Source: Marchantia polymorpha subsp. ruderalis
Lineage: Eukaryota > Streptophyta > Marchantiopsida > Marchantiales > Marchantiaceae
Assembly: GCA_037833965.1 (NCBI GenBank)
Contig: AP031357.1
Location: 8,514,001 to 8,578,000 of the forward strand
Reading direction: 5' to 3'
Length of the DNA: 64,000 nt
Under the pieces are notes generated by a model. It was not told the origin of the DNA, made no database searches, and saw only the letters and a program-made list of their open reading frames with translations. Below, piece after piece: positions 49,881-62,310 of this stretch. The translations under genes and the position numbers were made by a program. Positions within the stretch are counted from its first letter, which is position 1, and every line of letters begins with the position of its first letter.

Positions 49881-51485
49881 TTCTTTTTCTCTAGTGATAT
49901 TTACTATTGTGTGGATGCAAGTTTTAACATATTTCACATAATTTTGTTGAAATGCAATCTGGTTTCATATTTTTAGTTTTCTTTTATCCATACATAACTT
50001 AATACAAGTATTACTTTTTTTTATATTCAATTATAAAATTTTTGTTTCACAATTGTCACAAAAACAATCCAACACAAGTCAACATAAGAACGCCTTGAGG
50101 TTCAAAGCTAATTGACATTGGACATAAGTTGTTTATCATTGCAGACTAAGTCCAAAAAAATATTTTACTAACAAAAATCTTTAAAGTTATCTTTACAGAC
50201 TTTCATAGATTCTCTTATATAGTGCAATTCTAACCAGTTTCACTAACTGAGGTTAAACTAACTTGAGTTAAATCAAAACCTGAATTAACTTTAAACAATC
50301 TCCCCGTTAACATGTCTTGGAAATAGCAACTTCCATAAAATATATAATTACTTTGCAGAGATTTTGTTAATAAAAACTTTAACATGGATCCCTTTGTAAA
50401 CTAGAGCTATACTTCATGAGTCAGAGATTTTGTTAAAAAACTTTAACATGGATCGCTTCGTAACCTGAGCTATACTCCATGCGTCAAAGTCGTGGAGAGA
50501 ACAGGAAGTAACTCATATATCAAGTGACTCCAAACGGTTGAGATTTTTAGAAGGATATTAGCTGAATCACGAATCATGATAATATCTACGAACAATATTT
50601 TCAGTTATATTTTTACGTTTAAAGAGAGTAGGAAGCAAGGTAAGTTAGGATCAAACTTAGTTTTTGTATGCAGCAAAGCTATATCTTGTATATAAGGGAA
50701 GGCGAACAGACAATTCTCTTTCTTTCTCAATATTATATTCATTGGTGTACTTTTACTGAACAATACGGAAAAGCTTATAGAGAAACATTACTGAAATTTT
50801 TCCCAGTAAACTTTAATCTCAAAACAGACATGTGTTTATGTATGCGCGTATTATGTTGTTTAACACTTCTCACCATGTCATGTATAGATCCGTGTAACGT
50901 GTAAGATCTGAGTAACATGATGGTTGGTAACATCGAAGTTGGCGACGTGAGAGTTACTTACAACATTTACTCATTAGCAGAAATAAGAGTATTTACCTGA
51001 CGTAAATCTTCCGGACTCGCGAAGATAAGTGCAAATGGGCTGCGAGGGAATGGGAACTTGCGCATTGGCGCTTGTTTAGCACCAATGGGCCGCGCCGTCT
51101 CTGAGAGAATCGAGCGCAACTATCAGAAGCTCTGCGAAGTTGGTGGTCCGCTATCATGGACCTGACAGGGCGAGAAAAAACCGTCAGATTGATCGGAATG
51201 CGGAGATCGACGGGCCGAAGAGATCCGCTTCAGATAGCGTCTGGAGGCAAGTCTGGAGGCCCCGAGCGCCATTGGGCCTCTCGATCGCTCGGGCCCCCAG
51301 TCATCCAGAACTCGCCATGTGGGCAGCGCAAGGCCCTGCGCACTTGGCACGAGAATTCCTCTGCCCCTCCACCACATCAGCACCACTCTCTCGTACATAG
51401 CCCCCGACTCTGGCCCGCGAAGAAGCACTTGCAATTCTCGCCTCTCTGCTCCCACATTACTTCTCAGCACCTGAGTCCCAGCACC
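49881..51485. other. intergenic DNA and LHCII promoter
   Basis: AT-rich up to about 50.9 kb, then GC-rich. An imperfect direct duplication of about 65 bp lies at 50357-50422 and 50423-50485. In the last 500 bp before the LHCII start there is a GATAAG I-box-like element at 51024-51029 and several CCAAT or ATTGG elements (for example near 51081), as expected in a light-regulated promoter. No clear TATA box was found. Confidence 0.45.
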
Positions 51486-52436
51486 ATGGCCGCCGTGACA
51501 GCATGCGCTTCTGCTACCTTCGCCGGCCAGGCTCTCGGAGCCTCCAGCAACGCGCTCGCTTCGAAGGTGAACGTCGGAGAGGCCCGCATTGTCATGCGCA
51601 AGACGTCCAAGAGTGCGTCATCCAGCATCTGGTAAGCACTTCCCATCGACCTTGTTTTTTAATACAGCCTCTGCGCGATTCTGCTCATCTACTGTCTCAT
51701 CGTCGCTTCCAATGCTCGATCCGGGCACCTGCCTGTCTAATCTCACAGGGAAAATCTAATGTTGTTGCGCTCGTCGTGGTGAAGGTATGGTGAGGACCGA
51801 CCCAAGTACTTGGGCCCATTCTCCGGTGCCACCCCAAGTTACTTGACCGGTGAGTTCCCCGGTGACTACGGTTGGGACACTGCCGGACTCTCTGCCGACC
51901 CCGAGACCTTCGCCAAGAACCGTGAATTGGAAGTGATCCACGCCCGATGGGCCATGTTGGGAGCATTGGGATGTGTGACCCCCGAGCTGCTGGCGAAGAA
52001 CGGAGTGAAGTTCGGCGAGGCAGTCTGGTTCAAGGCCGGGTCTCAGATCTTCTCCGAGGGAGGTCTGGACTACCTCGGCAACTCTGGCCTCGTCCACGCC
52101 CAGAGCATTCTGGCCATCTGGGCCTGCCAGGTCGTGCTCATGGGAGCCATCGAGGGATACAGAGTCGCAGGAGGACCCCTGGGAGAGGTGAGCGACCCCA
52201 TCTACCCCGGAGGTCAGTTCGACCCCCTGAACTTGGCTGAGGACCCCGACACCTTCGCCGAGCTCAAGGTTAAGGAGTTGAAGAATGGCCGCCTCGCCAT
52301 GTTCTCCATGTTCGGCTTCTTCGTGCAGGCCATCGTCACTGGCAAGGGCCCCATCGAGAACCTGTCCGACCACTTGGCCGACCCGGCCGTCAACAACGCC
52401 TGGGCCTATGCCACCAACTTCACCCCCGGAAACTAG
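51486..52436 (+). CDS. Lhcb: light-harvesting chlorophyll a/b-binding protein of LHCII (Lhcb1/2 type)
   Basis: Two exons, 51486-51631 and 51785-52436, joined inside the Trp codon of WYGEDR; 265 residues, the usual length. Residues 1 to about 35 are a chloroplast transit peptide ([17 protein letters not shown]). The WYGEDR segment corresponds to the WYxxxR trimerisation motif of LHCII. Helix B contains [16 protein letters not shown], helix C has [22 protein letters not shown], and helix A has [20 protein letters not shown]. These carry the Glu, His, Asn and Arg residues that bind chlorophyll and form the inter-helix ion pairs. [17 protein letters not shown] follows helix A, and ATNFTPGN closes the protein. 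It harvests light for photosystem II in thylakoids. GC-rich third positions contrast with the AT-rich surroundings, fitting a highly expressed gene. Confidence 0.96.
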
Positions 52437-53994
52437 ATCGCGCTCTCTTCAATTCGTCGACACTACAACAGATGCCTTTTTGTACCATAGTTAGATTGTA
52501 GGACCTTCCACCGAGCGACCTGTACCACGGGGCTTGAAACAATCTGAATTGCGGGAAGATTTTTGTCACTGGGTCCAGCACTGAATAGAACTTTCTCCCA
52601 GTTTCCTGTTTTTCGATTGAGTAGTGTAGCTGTAGCCAGTGATCGGCCGTTACATCGGCTCATCACTTTGTGCTTCTGTTCATGATCAAAACTACAAATT
52701 TCTCCTACGATGGCAGTGTTTTTGTATTTTTGTATGTTTCTTTGACCGTCTTGAGTTCCTAGAGACTTGGAAATGCAAAGCATGCTCAACTCTACTTTAC
52801 TGTGTAGAAATCTCTTACTATGTCCTGAATGAACATTCAAAGCACCTCCATACCTCAACACAAACCAATGAATAATGTTCAAACCAAAAATGAATTAACA
52901 ACGTGCACATTAACGTATATTATTACAAAACACATTATCCTGTGATAAGTGAAGAAAAGAAAGAATATGAATCTTATATAACAACAACGTGAAAATCAGT
53001 ACATATCACATAATGACAACCACAAAAAAAACACAATATACACAATGATGAAAAAACACACGAAAAATATCTACATTAGTACATACATTTCCTAAAATCC
53101 ATCAACCTTAATAACTACATATGGCTAAATTATCAGATATGACTGTAAGTTGACTAATTCCTACTTAACCAGCTGTTTAATTGTCCTTAGCTTAGCATAT
53201 ATGGAAAATCTCAGCCTTCCCACCTTCACCCTCAACTACACCAGTATTTCTACTTCACAGTTCTCAAGCTCTTTAGGATGGGTAGCCAATTACTTGCGCT
53301 AGCAGCATCTTTGGGATGTGTAAACTCAAGGCTTAACAACTCCGTAAGCATACAGTGCATCATTCCTTGTCCCACACCGCGCCGGTTTCTATTACAAGAA
53401 TTCTCTGCCACCTGTTGTAGATCTGATGGAGTAATCCCATCGTGTCGATTTCAACTTTCTCTCAACATGATCTGTAGCAATACACATTCAATCCCTTCAC
53501 GACTTTAATGTTTTTTGCAGTCAACGTCACACCAATAAGCTGTCTAATAGGGGTCTTAGTAAATCCGTGTCCAGAGGTGACTGGAATGAAAACGAGGACG
53601 TGAAGATTTGTATGGATTTACTTCTTACATTGTCAAATCTGTGGAGTCAAGCAGGGCAGTACCGGGCAGTTGGACAGTGATCGATGCTTGCGTATAAAAT
53701 GCAAACTAGAGCAGTAGCTTGCTGAGTCAAATCAAATGGGTAGAGTGCAGATTATCTACACTGTTTCTGTTTATTGTGTTGGTTTTTTAATCAAATTCAG
53801 TCGGCGAAAACATTTCTGAACCGGGCGACAACTGAAAGAAACTTCAACAGTTGATAATTCAGCTATAGTATTTTTTAACTGACACTGCAAGTTTCGATGT
53901 ACATCATACACTCATATTTGGTAGACTCGAATCATCGTTGGCAGATGATCTGGAATGCGTGGAATTTGGCTAGCACTAGTCTCGACACCTCATC
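52437..53994. other. LHCII 3' region and AT-rich intergenic DNA
   Basis: The first few hundred bases should be the LHCII 3' UTR. From about 52.87 to 53.2 kb the DNA is A-rich with short CA/AAAC-type simple sequence. No further gene is supported. Confidence 0.5.
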
Positions 53995-56181
53995 ATGAAG
54001 TCGATTTCAAGTTTTAGTTCCTTTGTCGCTGTGCTTCAGGTTTTGGATTTATTCGAACAAATGGCCCTCAAGCGTCAGCCTGTTCATGCAGAATCTGCAG
54101 AGATATTGGCCTGTAAAAGTGGTACGGATTCGAAGTTTTTGCCTTCAGCAGATGCTTTCAAATCAGGTGACAACGTTGCTCCTGAATCTGTTCGATGTGC
54201 AAATACTGACTACTAAAAACTGTCACCTCGGATGTGCTATCGACTGTTATCGAAGTCTATAGGTTTAGTCGTTGGACGTTCTACATACAATGCTTTATCT
54301 AAATATTCTTCGTTACCGCAGATACTCAAGGTGAGAAGAAAACCACGAAGTCTTTGACCACACCATTGGTTACCGAGACAAGGGGGCAGGGCTCAGCTCA
54401 AACATCGGGTTGTCTTCCTGCATCCGTACGGGAAAAATTTATTTTCCAACAACAGAGGGCGGTATTGAGTCCTACGTTACCTGCACAAACTGGAGTTAAT
54501 TCAGCCCAGAAAGTTGTATCTCCTCTTTCTCCAGGCGTTACAGGTGGTTCTGCTTTTCCGAAGGTCAGTCATAGTGAGGAAATCGGTACACTGCAAGCAC
54601 ATACACATGATTCTCCGACACAGGCTTCGAAGGAGCTTGAAGGATTACATAAATCTCAAGAGGGGTCACATGATGTCTCTCTCCTGTCGCAGTCTTCCGC
54701 GCCAGCACACGGTGTGAGATATCAGCTTCAGTTCAGTGTAGTTTTTCTTTCAGAGTTTTTGTCGTTTTTATTATTCACTAATAGCTTGCTGATGAGTCAA
54801 TCTCCTATGGGTTGTATAGGGATTTACGGCTTTGATTCATTCTGATGCTTTGATGGTATAAGGTACCGTTATAAGTCAAGACGATATAAAGTCAGTCAGG
54901 ACGTTATAAAGTCAGTCAGCGGATCAGGGGATACAAGTCTTGTTAGTCTTGCTCGGGAAAGAGGAGTGATTATTTCTGTGTGTATTTCTCACCGGATAGA
55001 AATCTTGTAATGACTGTAGGAAGGTCAAGTCTGAAGACATTGATATACTCGAACTACCTTCATTGAGTAGTTCGCGGGGACTAGGCTTTCAAGCTGAACC
55101 TCGTCAACAAATTCTTGTGTTCGTTTGTGTGTGTGTGGACGGTGATTTTTCAGTAGATTAGGGGGGTTCAGATCCCTACACACAGATTTGAAACAGAGTC
55201 AACCCAACGCTTGAAAGGCCAACCAGCAGAAATCAAGGAACAGATTCGAAGTGAGGGACCTTCCCCTGGAGTTGTTTCACATCCTCCAGTTCTCGGAGCC
55301 AGTAGTATCACAGATGCGACGGAGCAGAAAGTTTCTCTTGCTATTTGTCAAACAAGCAAGACAAAACAACGAGGTCGGAACTTACAGTCGTAAATCGAGT
55401 GCGCAAACGGGAGCGTCTGCCATTCATAGTTCTGAGAAGGCCGCAGACAACGTCCGGGTGCCGATCTCGACGAAAACGGATTCAAAAGCGTTGGCAGGGC
55501 AGACGAAAAGTCCTTTATCGTCTGGAACTTCATCGTCTCCAACATCACCGCTTGTAACTACACCGTCTTCAAAACTTCAACCTCATAGCAACAAGGCTCC
55601 AGGTTCGCCTCCACCTCAAAAGAGCTTCTCAGGAGGAAATACACTGAAATCTTCAAGCATACACGGAGGTTCAAAGGTCTCATCTTCTGGGACGTCCGGC
55701 AGCAAGCAAGTTGCTTCTCTGACTACTTCTAAATCTGTTCCGACGCCTTCTCCATCTCCTCTCTCCTCTAAAGCTGTTAATACAGCAAAAGCATCCTCGA
55801 GGTCATCCATCCAGCTTACATGTGTCAAAGTCGAGTGATGTAGGCTCGAAATTCTCAACGTTGACGTCTCGAGGTGGTAACCATGGTGGCACTTACTCAG
55901 GTGCTCTCAATAAAGAGAGCGGGAAGAACTCATCTCACAGTAAAAGCTCAGTGGTTGGCAAAGTGGTCTCTCCAACTATCTCTAAGCCGCCATCTTCATC
56001 AAAACATGGGAACGTTGTGGTGAAAACAAAAAGTAAACATTCTGGATCGAAAGCAACCTTGCAACCTTCAAAACCTTCTGGGCACACCAAGTCAAGCGTC
56101 CCACCTTCTGTACCTAAACGTTCTCCACCTACTGCCCTAAGCAGTCCAGCCACAGCAACTACTACCTTAAAAGACGAAAAG
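53995..56181 (+). pseudogene. Ser/Thr/Pro/Lys-rich gene with coherent splicing but two apparent +1 frameshifts
   Basis: Exon A, 53995-54166 (or from an acceptor at 54039), ends in phase 1 at AAATCAG then GTGACA and joins 54322 after TTACCGCAG. Exon B, 54322-54713, ends in phase 0 before GTGAGA and joins 55172 after GGGTTCAG. These joins keep one frame from MALKRQPVHAESAEILA through KKTTKSLTTPLVTETRGQG to RFETESTQRLKGQPAEIK. In the third exon the frame breaks at about 55391 (one extra T before AAATCGAGT) and again at about 55800-55815. The reading in between and after is plainly the same kind of Ser/Lys/Pro-rich protein (SSKHGNVVVKTKSKHSGSK). A strong donor follows at 56181 (AAAAG then GTAAGT). 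Either this is a young pseudogene, or the base calls at two spots are wrong. The family is not recognised. Confidence 0.5.
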
Positions 56182-59100
56182 GTAAGTTATCACATTTGGT
56201 TTTTTGTCAGAATATGAACTTGTAAATATCTTTCAATCCTCGTCTCTGTGCTCTGCTTTACTCTTCCTAAGTGCATGTCTTTAAACCATGCTCTCCACAA
56301 TCTGGTCTCACATTGTTCTTGTACTGCTAGAATGGAAGAGGTCTGTCCGTGCATGTACAAACATTTTCCTCGATACAAATTCAGGCGTAAATTTTGTGTG
56401 AATTTGAAATGAAATCAACTGTTTTACTTTTGGAGTTGATGTATGGGTTCAATTGTGTTTTTACGTAAACGAGCGCACCGATGTACGTGCAAGTGAATCG
56501 AGAGGAACAAGGCCTCAACGAGCTCAAAGAGAATTCCCACTCGAGAGCACAAAACTGGGATGCCTTTGGACCCACACCAAGAAAAAATTTGGTTTGAAAA
56601 TTGTTCGAAGATCTGATTGCCCTCTCAGTAAAAGCACGATCAAAGCTGACGAGAAGGGATCTATCTGCTCATACGATGTCAACCAGACCTCTCCAATCAC
56701 TGTATGCTGCGTAGAATACAATCCGCACGTCCGTGAATCCGTTTCTGATCCATTAGACTGTCAGAGAGCATGCAGACTTCCTGAGTTTACTTTCTTCTGG
56801 AAGAAAGACCATCTCTTGACAGTGATTCAAGTCCGCTCGAGGTGGCATATACAGCTAACATTATGCTCCACTCTGATCTGTCGAACATCAGACCTTACAC
56901 GAGCTCGAAGACGTGCCATCGTGACTTTAACGGGAACAGCTGACGCTGACGCCCGATCCCGTTGACTGATCGAATGTCAACGAGGATATATCTCCCAGGA
57001 TATGACATTAGTTGGTGAATCCTCATCCATTTGAAGGTAATGCTTAGCCATCCGAGAATGACGACTCTGAGCACATGGCAATCGTCTATTCAACGCTCTG
57101 GGTAAGGCATCGGAATAAAGTAAGCCTGACTTTGGACGAGAAAAGAGACACTGCTGCCGGAGAGTTCGCACGTCCTCCACGTCCCAGCACAAGCTGGTGC
57201 GAGCAAGCCAGCGCTAGCACGCTCTTTCAGCCTTCAGCGGTTCCTGCTACATTTCGTTTACCAGAGAGCATGGGTCTCGATGACTCAGATCTTCCTCGCA
57301 CGCACGAGGGAAAACACAAAGGTCGCAGGTTACAGTTCGCAAGAAGGGAAAGGTGGAACGAAGTCCCGATGCACTGAAGGTTTCGTGATCTTTACTGCAG
57401 CGAGACTTTGCAAAGTTGCAGGATTTCTTTCCAGGCAGCAAGAATTTCCACCATGGACGGGGTAAAGGTGGACCCAGAATCTCCCCACCATCTCCTCCTC
57501 CTCCTCCGTGCTCAACCCGGCGAATCTGGAAGCTCTTTCGATCGTTCCATGCATATGTATCTTCAAGGGTACATTTGGATCCATCCATCATCATGCCGAA
57601 AGTCCTCGAGCTTGATTCGGATGTTGTGACGACAGTGCAATCAAGGATAGAAGTGAGGCACGGCAACACTGTCCAACATTCTTTCTGCAGACACCTCGAA
57701 TCGGACTCAGGGTGTAGATGACAAACGTTGTAAGCACAGAAAATCTCTTTTCTTCAGTCGAGCTGGACTACTAAGCCACGCCGATAGAGACCGACGTGAC
57801 GACGATGGAAAATGTTTGCCTCGGAATCACGAGAATCTATCTGATCACATATTTGCCCCGGTATGTGATGATGACGCTTCGGAACAAACGTAACAGACAA
57901 AATAAGTTCAGTGGAGGAGCAGTTCAACCCCAGCCGGAATAGCAGACAGCTTTCTCCAGAAGTCTAGTGGAAAGTGAGGGATTCCTCCTCCGACACAGAA
58001 GCCCGGCAGGGTGTACATGCGTTTGAAAGCAGCTCCAGTGATTGATTGGGTACATACAAATCATGCAGTCGGAATCATTTCCGAGGTCTGTGGATCTGTA
58101 TGGAAATAACATAAATCTTTGAACCAGTCTTCGGCACACAAATTCTAGTGTACACTTCCTCCACAAGTGGAATGAGTTCTCACTACTCCGGCGCACCAGC
58201 GCTCGGAGTCTGGTAGCGGACAAAAAAAAGCACCGGCTGCAGCAAGAGACGAGAAGATCTGTAGCGGATCTTCTCTGCTGGAGATACGATCTGAAATGAT
58301 GCAGGAACTTCAGGCGCAAACCAGATCATTTCACACAACTGCTGAAACGACTTTTTCCCACGCTTCATCGATCCCTATCTCCTTAGCGTCCCTACATCAC
58401 TCGTACGTGCACTTGTAGCATGAGGAGCCGGCCCAAGCTTCCCCGCTTCAGCGAAGGACAGGTACTGGCGGCGGACGTTAGTAGCAGCAAGTGTGATGAT
58501 CCTCCTAGATGTACTCGGGAGTAGCAAACGGCCAGTGGGGCTTCGGATAGATGCATGAAGGCAATTAAACCCTGATCCGAAATTCTATTCATTCGTTCGT
58601 ATCTCTGGCATGATGTTGGATGCCGTGTTGATGATGAAACGCAATTCGCAGCACCTTGTGCTGCACGCAACCGATGGTTTGCCTGTTGATTCAGTCTCCA
58701 CTCCTCTCCCTTCTTCTAAACACGCAAAGACGAATGCACAGACAATGCCCACCACATCAAGTGAGACCGGAATGAACAGAAGAGATGGCGCTTACATACC
58801 TGATTGCTCTGTGTGTCACTGTGAGTATCTTGCCCGCCCGTCATTGCTTTCCCCGAGACACCGAGGCACAACGGACGAATGATTGTGCCCTGCATCACCC
58901 CAACTTATGCAGAAGAGGACTGATTCCTCGTCCTGGGATTTCTCAGCATCCCAAATGGTAGGAACTTCCGGGACCACAAGAGCCATTCACTCCCTCAGAT
59001 GAAGACATCGACCACAGTAGAAGTACATGAGTGAGGGGGGGGCGGGGGGGCGGGGGGGGGGGGGGGGTCGGATGATCCAAGGTTGGGAATCATTGCTCTC

Positions 59101-59903
59101 CAACAGGCCCGGTTCCTTCGTCACGATTCTTCTGGCCGAGGCATCCACAGTTGAAAACAGAGCATGGTCTCCTCGACTAATTCTCGAGGGGCTGAAAGCG
59201 GTGTGAAGAACTTTGCAGAACCCAGACAAAGACCCGACTTTGGACACGAGCCAGGGTGAGAAAATGTGAAATGAGTCATTAGCAATCCCAGTCCGGAAAA
59301 TATCTCTTCCGAGATCGTTACAATCAGGAAATTCCCCTGTGGAAGCAATGATCCCTTCGATCTGAATCCAAAGTCAAAGGCAGTCGTACGAATCAGGCAC
59401 CTTCTTTGACAATGTCATCGAGATTGGTCACGTTGACGATACAGGCTGCAACCATGACGCTAATATGATAATGACCTAGAGGTTTCCTCGGCCTGACTCG
59501 AAAGACCTCTGGAAACCTATGAGCAAATTTTTTTGCTGCAATGAGACTATACAAATGTGCTTGCACACGGTTGAATGTCAAAAGAACCAGGCTGGAACTT
59601 TCCCAACTCTCGACCACCACCACCTCTTGCTGCTGCTGCTGCTCAGACCGGGCGGAGCAGAGTGGAGAGCCGAGAGCAGTCCGACTATGTAATGAGTCCT
59701 ACTCTCCTATATCGCTCGTAATTTCGAAACCTGCACTAGATGATGATCCGCTAAGTTTATTTTAACTATCACATTTCGCCTCCGGAGACCGATCGAGCTA
59801 CTGAAGAAAAAAAAGGAAAAACCGCCCCTATTCACAAATAACAATAGGCTTCAAATCATGTTCAATCGCCGTTCGCTCAATTATTTACGCTTAGAGTACA
59901 TCG
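56182..59903. other. unresolved region: possible 3' exons of the Ser-rich gene and intergenic DNA
   Basis: A phase-0 acceptor at about 56468 would continue the upstream gene to a stop at 56965 (with SICSYDVNQTSPITV). Other frames in the same stretch also look coding, for example NREEQGLNELKENSHSR near 56490 and LDSDSSPLEVAYTANIML near 56818. More open frames occur at 57.1-57.7 kb and 58.6-58.9 kb. I could not build a consistent model. A run of almost only G lies at 59035-59067. From about 59.6 kb the DNA may be the 3' flank of the BSD gene. Confidence 0.3.
59035..59067 (+). repeat. G-run with potential to form G-quadruplex
   Basis: Thirty-one of thirty-three bases are G, interrupted by single C residues. 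Such tracts can form G-quadruplex structures and are prone to sequencing length error. Confidence 0.9.
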
Positions 59904-61316
59904 TCACTCCCAGTCACCCCAGTCCTCGGTCTCGTCGGCAACGGGCTTCTTATCTACAACCTTGTTGCTCTTGCTCGAATCGGAGGAGCCTCGGGGCATG
60001 GCGTCCACGGCGATGTCACCAATATCCTCCAGCTCCGGCTCGTCGGCCTCATCAGCAGATTGTCGTCCTTTCCCGACCACCGATGGCACGGCTTCCTTGC
60101 CCGGCTTTTGCTGGGCTCCGTCATCGCCCGCCCCTTGATCCTTCTCGTCCTGCACGACCAGCCAATCGCTCCCGGTGCTCCCCTCGCTCACAGATTCCTC
60201 GTCGGGAATGCCTGCGGACGCCTCCGGGGCGATCTCCGGGTGCTGCTGGTGCTGATGGTGCTGATGGTGCTCGGCCTTGACGCCGCTTCCCGAGGGCGAT
60301 GCGGGGCCAGCGACCTCTCGCTCGGCGACTTCCTTGCCCCGGCCGGACGAGGCCACCGGCTCGGCTGCGATGGCGGGGGCGGGGGCGAAGGCGGGGGCAG
60401 CAGAAGAGGCTGCGCCCTCCGAGCGGGGCTCGGCCGGGCTCTTGAGGTCGTCGAGATCCTCCTCGACGTCCCAGGTGAGCTCCTCGTCCTCGAGAAGAGT
60501 GGCGCGCTTGACGAGATCGGCTCGGGCGTCCTCGACCTGCTGGAGCTTGTGCAGGCGGTAGAAGTAGCGGGTCCAGAAGACCTCGTGCTCGACGATCAGG
60601 GGCACGATTCGGGCCTGGAGCTCCTGCATGAAGGCGTTGTCCTTGGTCACGGCCTCGATGTCGCCCTGCTTCTCGCTCAGGCGGAAGGACGAGCGCCAGG
60701 CCGCGAAGTCGTCCTCGTCCTCGGGCTCGTCGCAGTAGGTGCTGCTGTCGCGCTGCATGGCATTGACCTGCGCTTCGTAGCGATTGTACTTCCAATTGGC
60801 CGCCGGGGTGGCCGAGGCCTCGCGCGCCACATTCGCCTTGGCCTTGGAGTTGGCGGCCGCCTCCTCGTCCACCTTCTGCACCGCTTCCTTCACCGAGGCG
60901 ATCAATTCCGTCGTCCCTCGCCATATCGACCCCCCGAAATCCTCCAGCGTCTGCCCCACGGTCTCCAGCGACTCCTGCGCCACCACGGCGCCCGTCTCGA
61001 GCGTGTGCGGCAGATCCTTCACGGCGTGCACCGTCACCTCGGCCACCACCTCCGTCTCCTTCTTCAAACCGTCGGCGAACTCGTGCAGATCCCGCTGGTA
61101 CGCCTGCAGCACCTCCCCGGATTTCGACGCCAGCGTCTTCACCAGGCTCCCAAAGCCGAAACTCCACGGACTCGCCATCGCCTCCGCCTGCTGCTCGTCC
61201 TTTCTCATCCCGTCGTCTCGTCCGGCCTCCTTCGCCTCCTCCTCCTCCTCCCCGCTCGTCGCATGTGGCGGCCTGCTCTCCGAGTCGCTGAACAGCCCGG
61301 ACCTCAGGAAGTTCAT
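59904..61316 (-). CDS. BSD-domain protein
   Basis: A single open frame on the minus strand. I prefer the ATG at 61316 (MNFLRSGLFSDSES, 470 residues) over the upstream ATG at 61364, whose extra residues are Arg-rich and unlike the family. After an acidic Glu-rich stretch, WSFGFGSLVKTLASKSGEVL and the helical region up to about residue 150 match plant BSD proteins. The BSD domain lies at about residues 197-259, with AAWRSSFRLSEKQGDIE and VPLIVEHEVFWTRYFYRL including the FW pair typical of the domain. The C-terminal half is low-complexity (a His/Gln stretch, Ser/Ala/Pro) and ends EDWGDWE, also a known family ending. BSD domains occur in TFIIH p62 and synapse-associated proteins; the role of the plant family is poorly known. 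GC-rich codons. Intronless. Confidence 0.88.
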   Translation of the reverse strand: MNFLRSGLFSDSESRPPHATSGEEEEEAKEAGRDDGMRKDEQQAEAMASPWSFGFGSLVKTLASKSGEVLQAYQRDLHEFADGLKKETEVVAEVTVHAVKDLPHTLETGAVVAQESLETVGQTLEDFGGSIWRGTTELIASVKEAVQKVDEEAAANSKAKANVAREASATPAANWKYNRYEAQVNAMQRDSSTYCDEPEDEDDFAAWRSSFRLSEKQGDIEAVTKDNAFMQELQARIVPLIVEHEVFWTRYFYRLHKLQQVEDARADLVKRATLLEDEELTWDVEEDLDDLKSPAEPRSEGAASSAAPAFAPAPAIAAEPVASSGRGKEVAEREVAGPASPSGSGVKAEHHQHHQHQQHPEIAPEASAGIPDEESVSEGSTGSDWLVVQDEKDQGAGDDGAQQKPGKEAVPSVVGKGRQSADEADEPELEDIGDIAVDAMPRGSSDSSKSNKVVDKKPVADETEDWGDWE

Positions 61317-62310
61317 CTTCCCCCAATCCCTCGTTTCCCTTCGCCTTCTCGACCACAACCACAACCACTACGACGACCACGACCACGACTGAAATGATCA
61401 CCACAACAACTTCTCGTGCTCGTCCTCAGTGCTCGTCTACCGCACCTGTGCAGCCCTAACGATCTCTAGACCTTTTCGATCCTCGTTCCTTCCACCTTCC
61501 TCCTAATCAACAATTACTTTCTACCGATCTCGCTTCCTGCCTACGCTCCCGAGGCTGGCCGGCTCGCTCGCTTCTTACAATCTTCTACCCGGAATGCTGC
61601 CGATCACACAAGCCACAGCACGCCGGAATTGGAGACAGACTCAATCCCACATCTCCACCGCTCCTCCTGTACACAACTTCACAAACCTACATTCAGCACT
61701 ACCAAGGATCTAAAACAGCGCGTCTTCCACACCTCTCCTGCCGACGACGACGTTGCAGTCTTCAGAGCCCGAGGGCTGATTCGTGGCCGACCCCAATGCA
61801 GCCGACGGGTCCTGAAGCGGACGTCGAGATTCAGAAACGCACATTACACACCAAACTATACACAACAGCACGAGCCAACGGTGGGGGGCGGGGGGAGGGG
61901 TCGGGGGAGAGGGAGAGAGAGAGAGAGAGAGGGCAGAGTGGGAATCAGACCCAGGCGCCCTTGCAGTGCTACCTGCTTGCTAGTGACAGAAGAACCAGCG
62001 AGGGTTGGGGCCGGGTGGCAGAGATGGAAGGTGGGTCGGCGACGGAGTGAGGCGGGGAGAGGGACTAAACACGGCCTGGCCTGGCAGCCGAGGCCTTGAC
62101 AGACGTTCCACGAGGGCCAGGAGAGGAGAGGAGAGGACAGAAGAGACGGAAGTGCTTGCTTTGGTCGCTGGCTGCCTCTGGCTCTGGCTCTGGCTCACCA
62201 GCCCCCACCGCTGCGCCTCGTAAGCACACGCACACCCATTCGCGCACTCTCGCTTCTCTCCCCCCTCCCTCTCTCCCTCTCTCCGTCTCGCTCTTCTCCA
62301 CGCCGCGGTA
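61317..62310. promoter_or_regulatory. GC-rich upstream region of the BSD gene with GA and CT tracts
   Basis: Upstream (to the right) of the minus-strand BSD gene. A GA-repeat tract lies at about 61905-61933 and a CT-rich tract at about 62252-62295. On the gene's strand these read as CT- and GA-rich tracts respectively, like the pyrimidine-patch or GAGA-type promoters common in plants. No TATA box is assigned. Open frames here come from GC-rich composition. Confidence 0.4.

Noticed and set aside
51756-52373. 205-residue minus-strand frame
   Set aside because: Antisense shadow of the LHCII second exon.
57247-57721. Several overlapping open frames of about 100-140 residues on both strands
   Set aside because: Mutually exclusive frames in moderately GC-rich DNA with no recognised domain; no consistent splice model found.
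59035-59067. Proline-rich coding reading of the G-run on the minus strand
   Set aside because: Simple poly-G/C tract; any protein reading is low-complexity artefact.
60060-61397. 445-residue open frame on the plus strand
   Set aside because: It is antisense to the BSD-domain gene. The GC-rich codons of that gene keep other frames open; the composition (Leu/Arg/His/Gly) is not protein-like and the minus strand has the clear domain.
60121-61404. 427-residue second minus-strand frame
   Set aside because: Shifted frame of the BSD gene, almost only Arg, Gly, Ala and Glu; a GC artefact.
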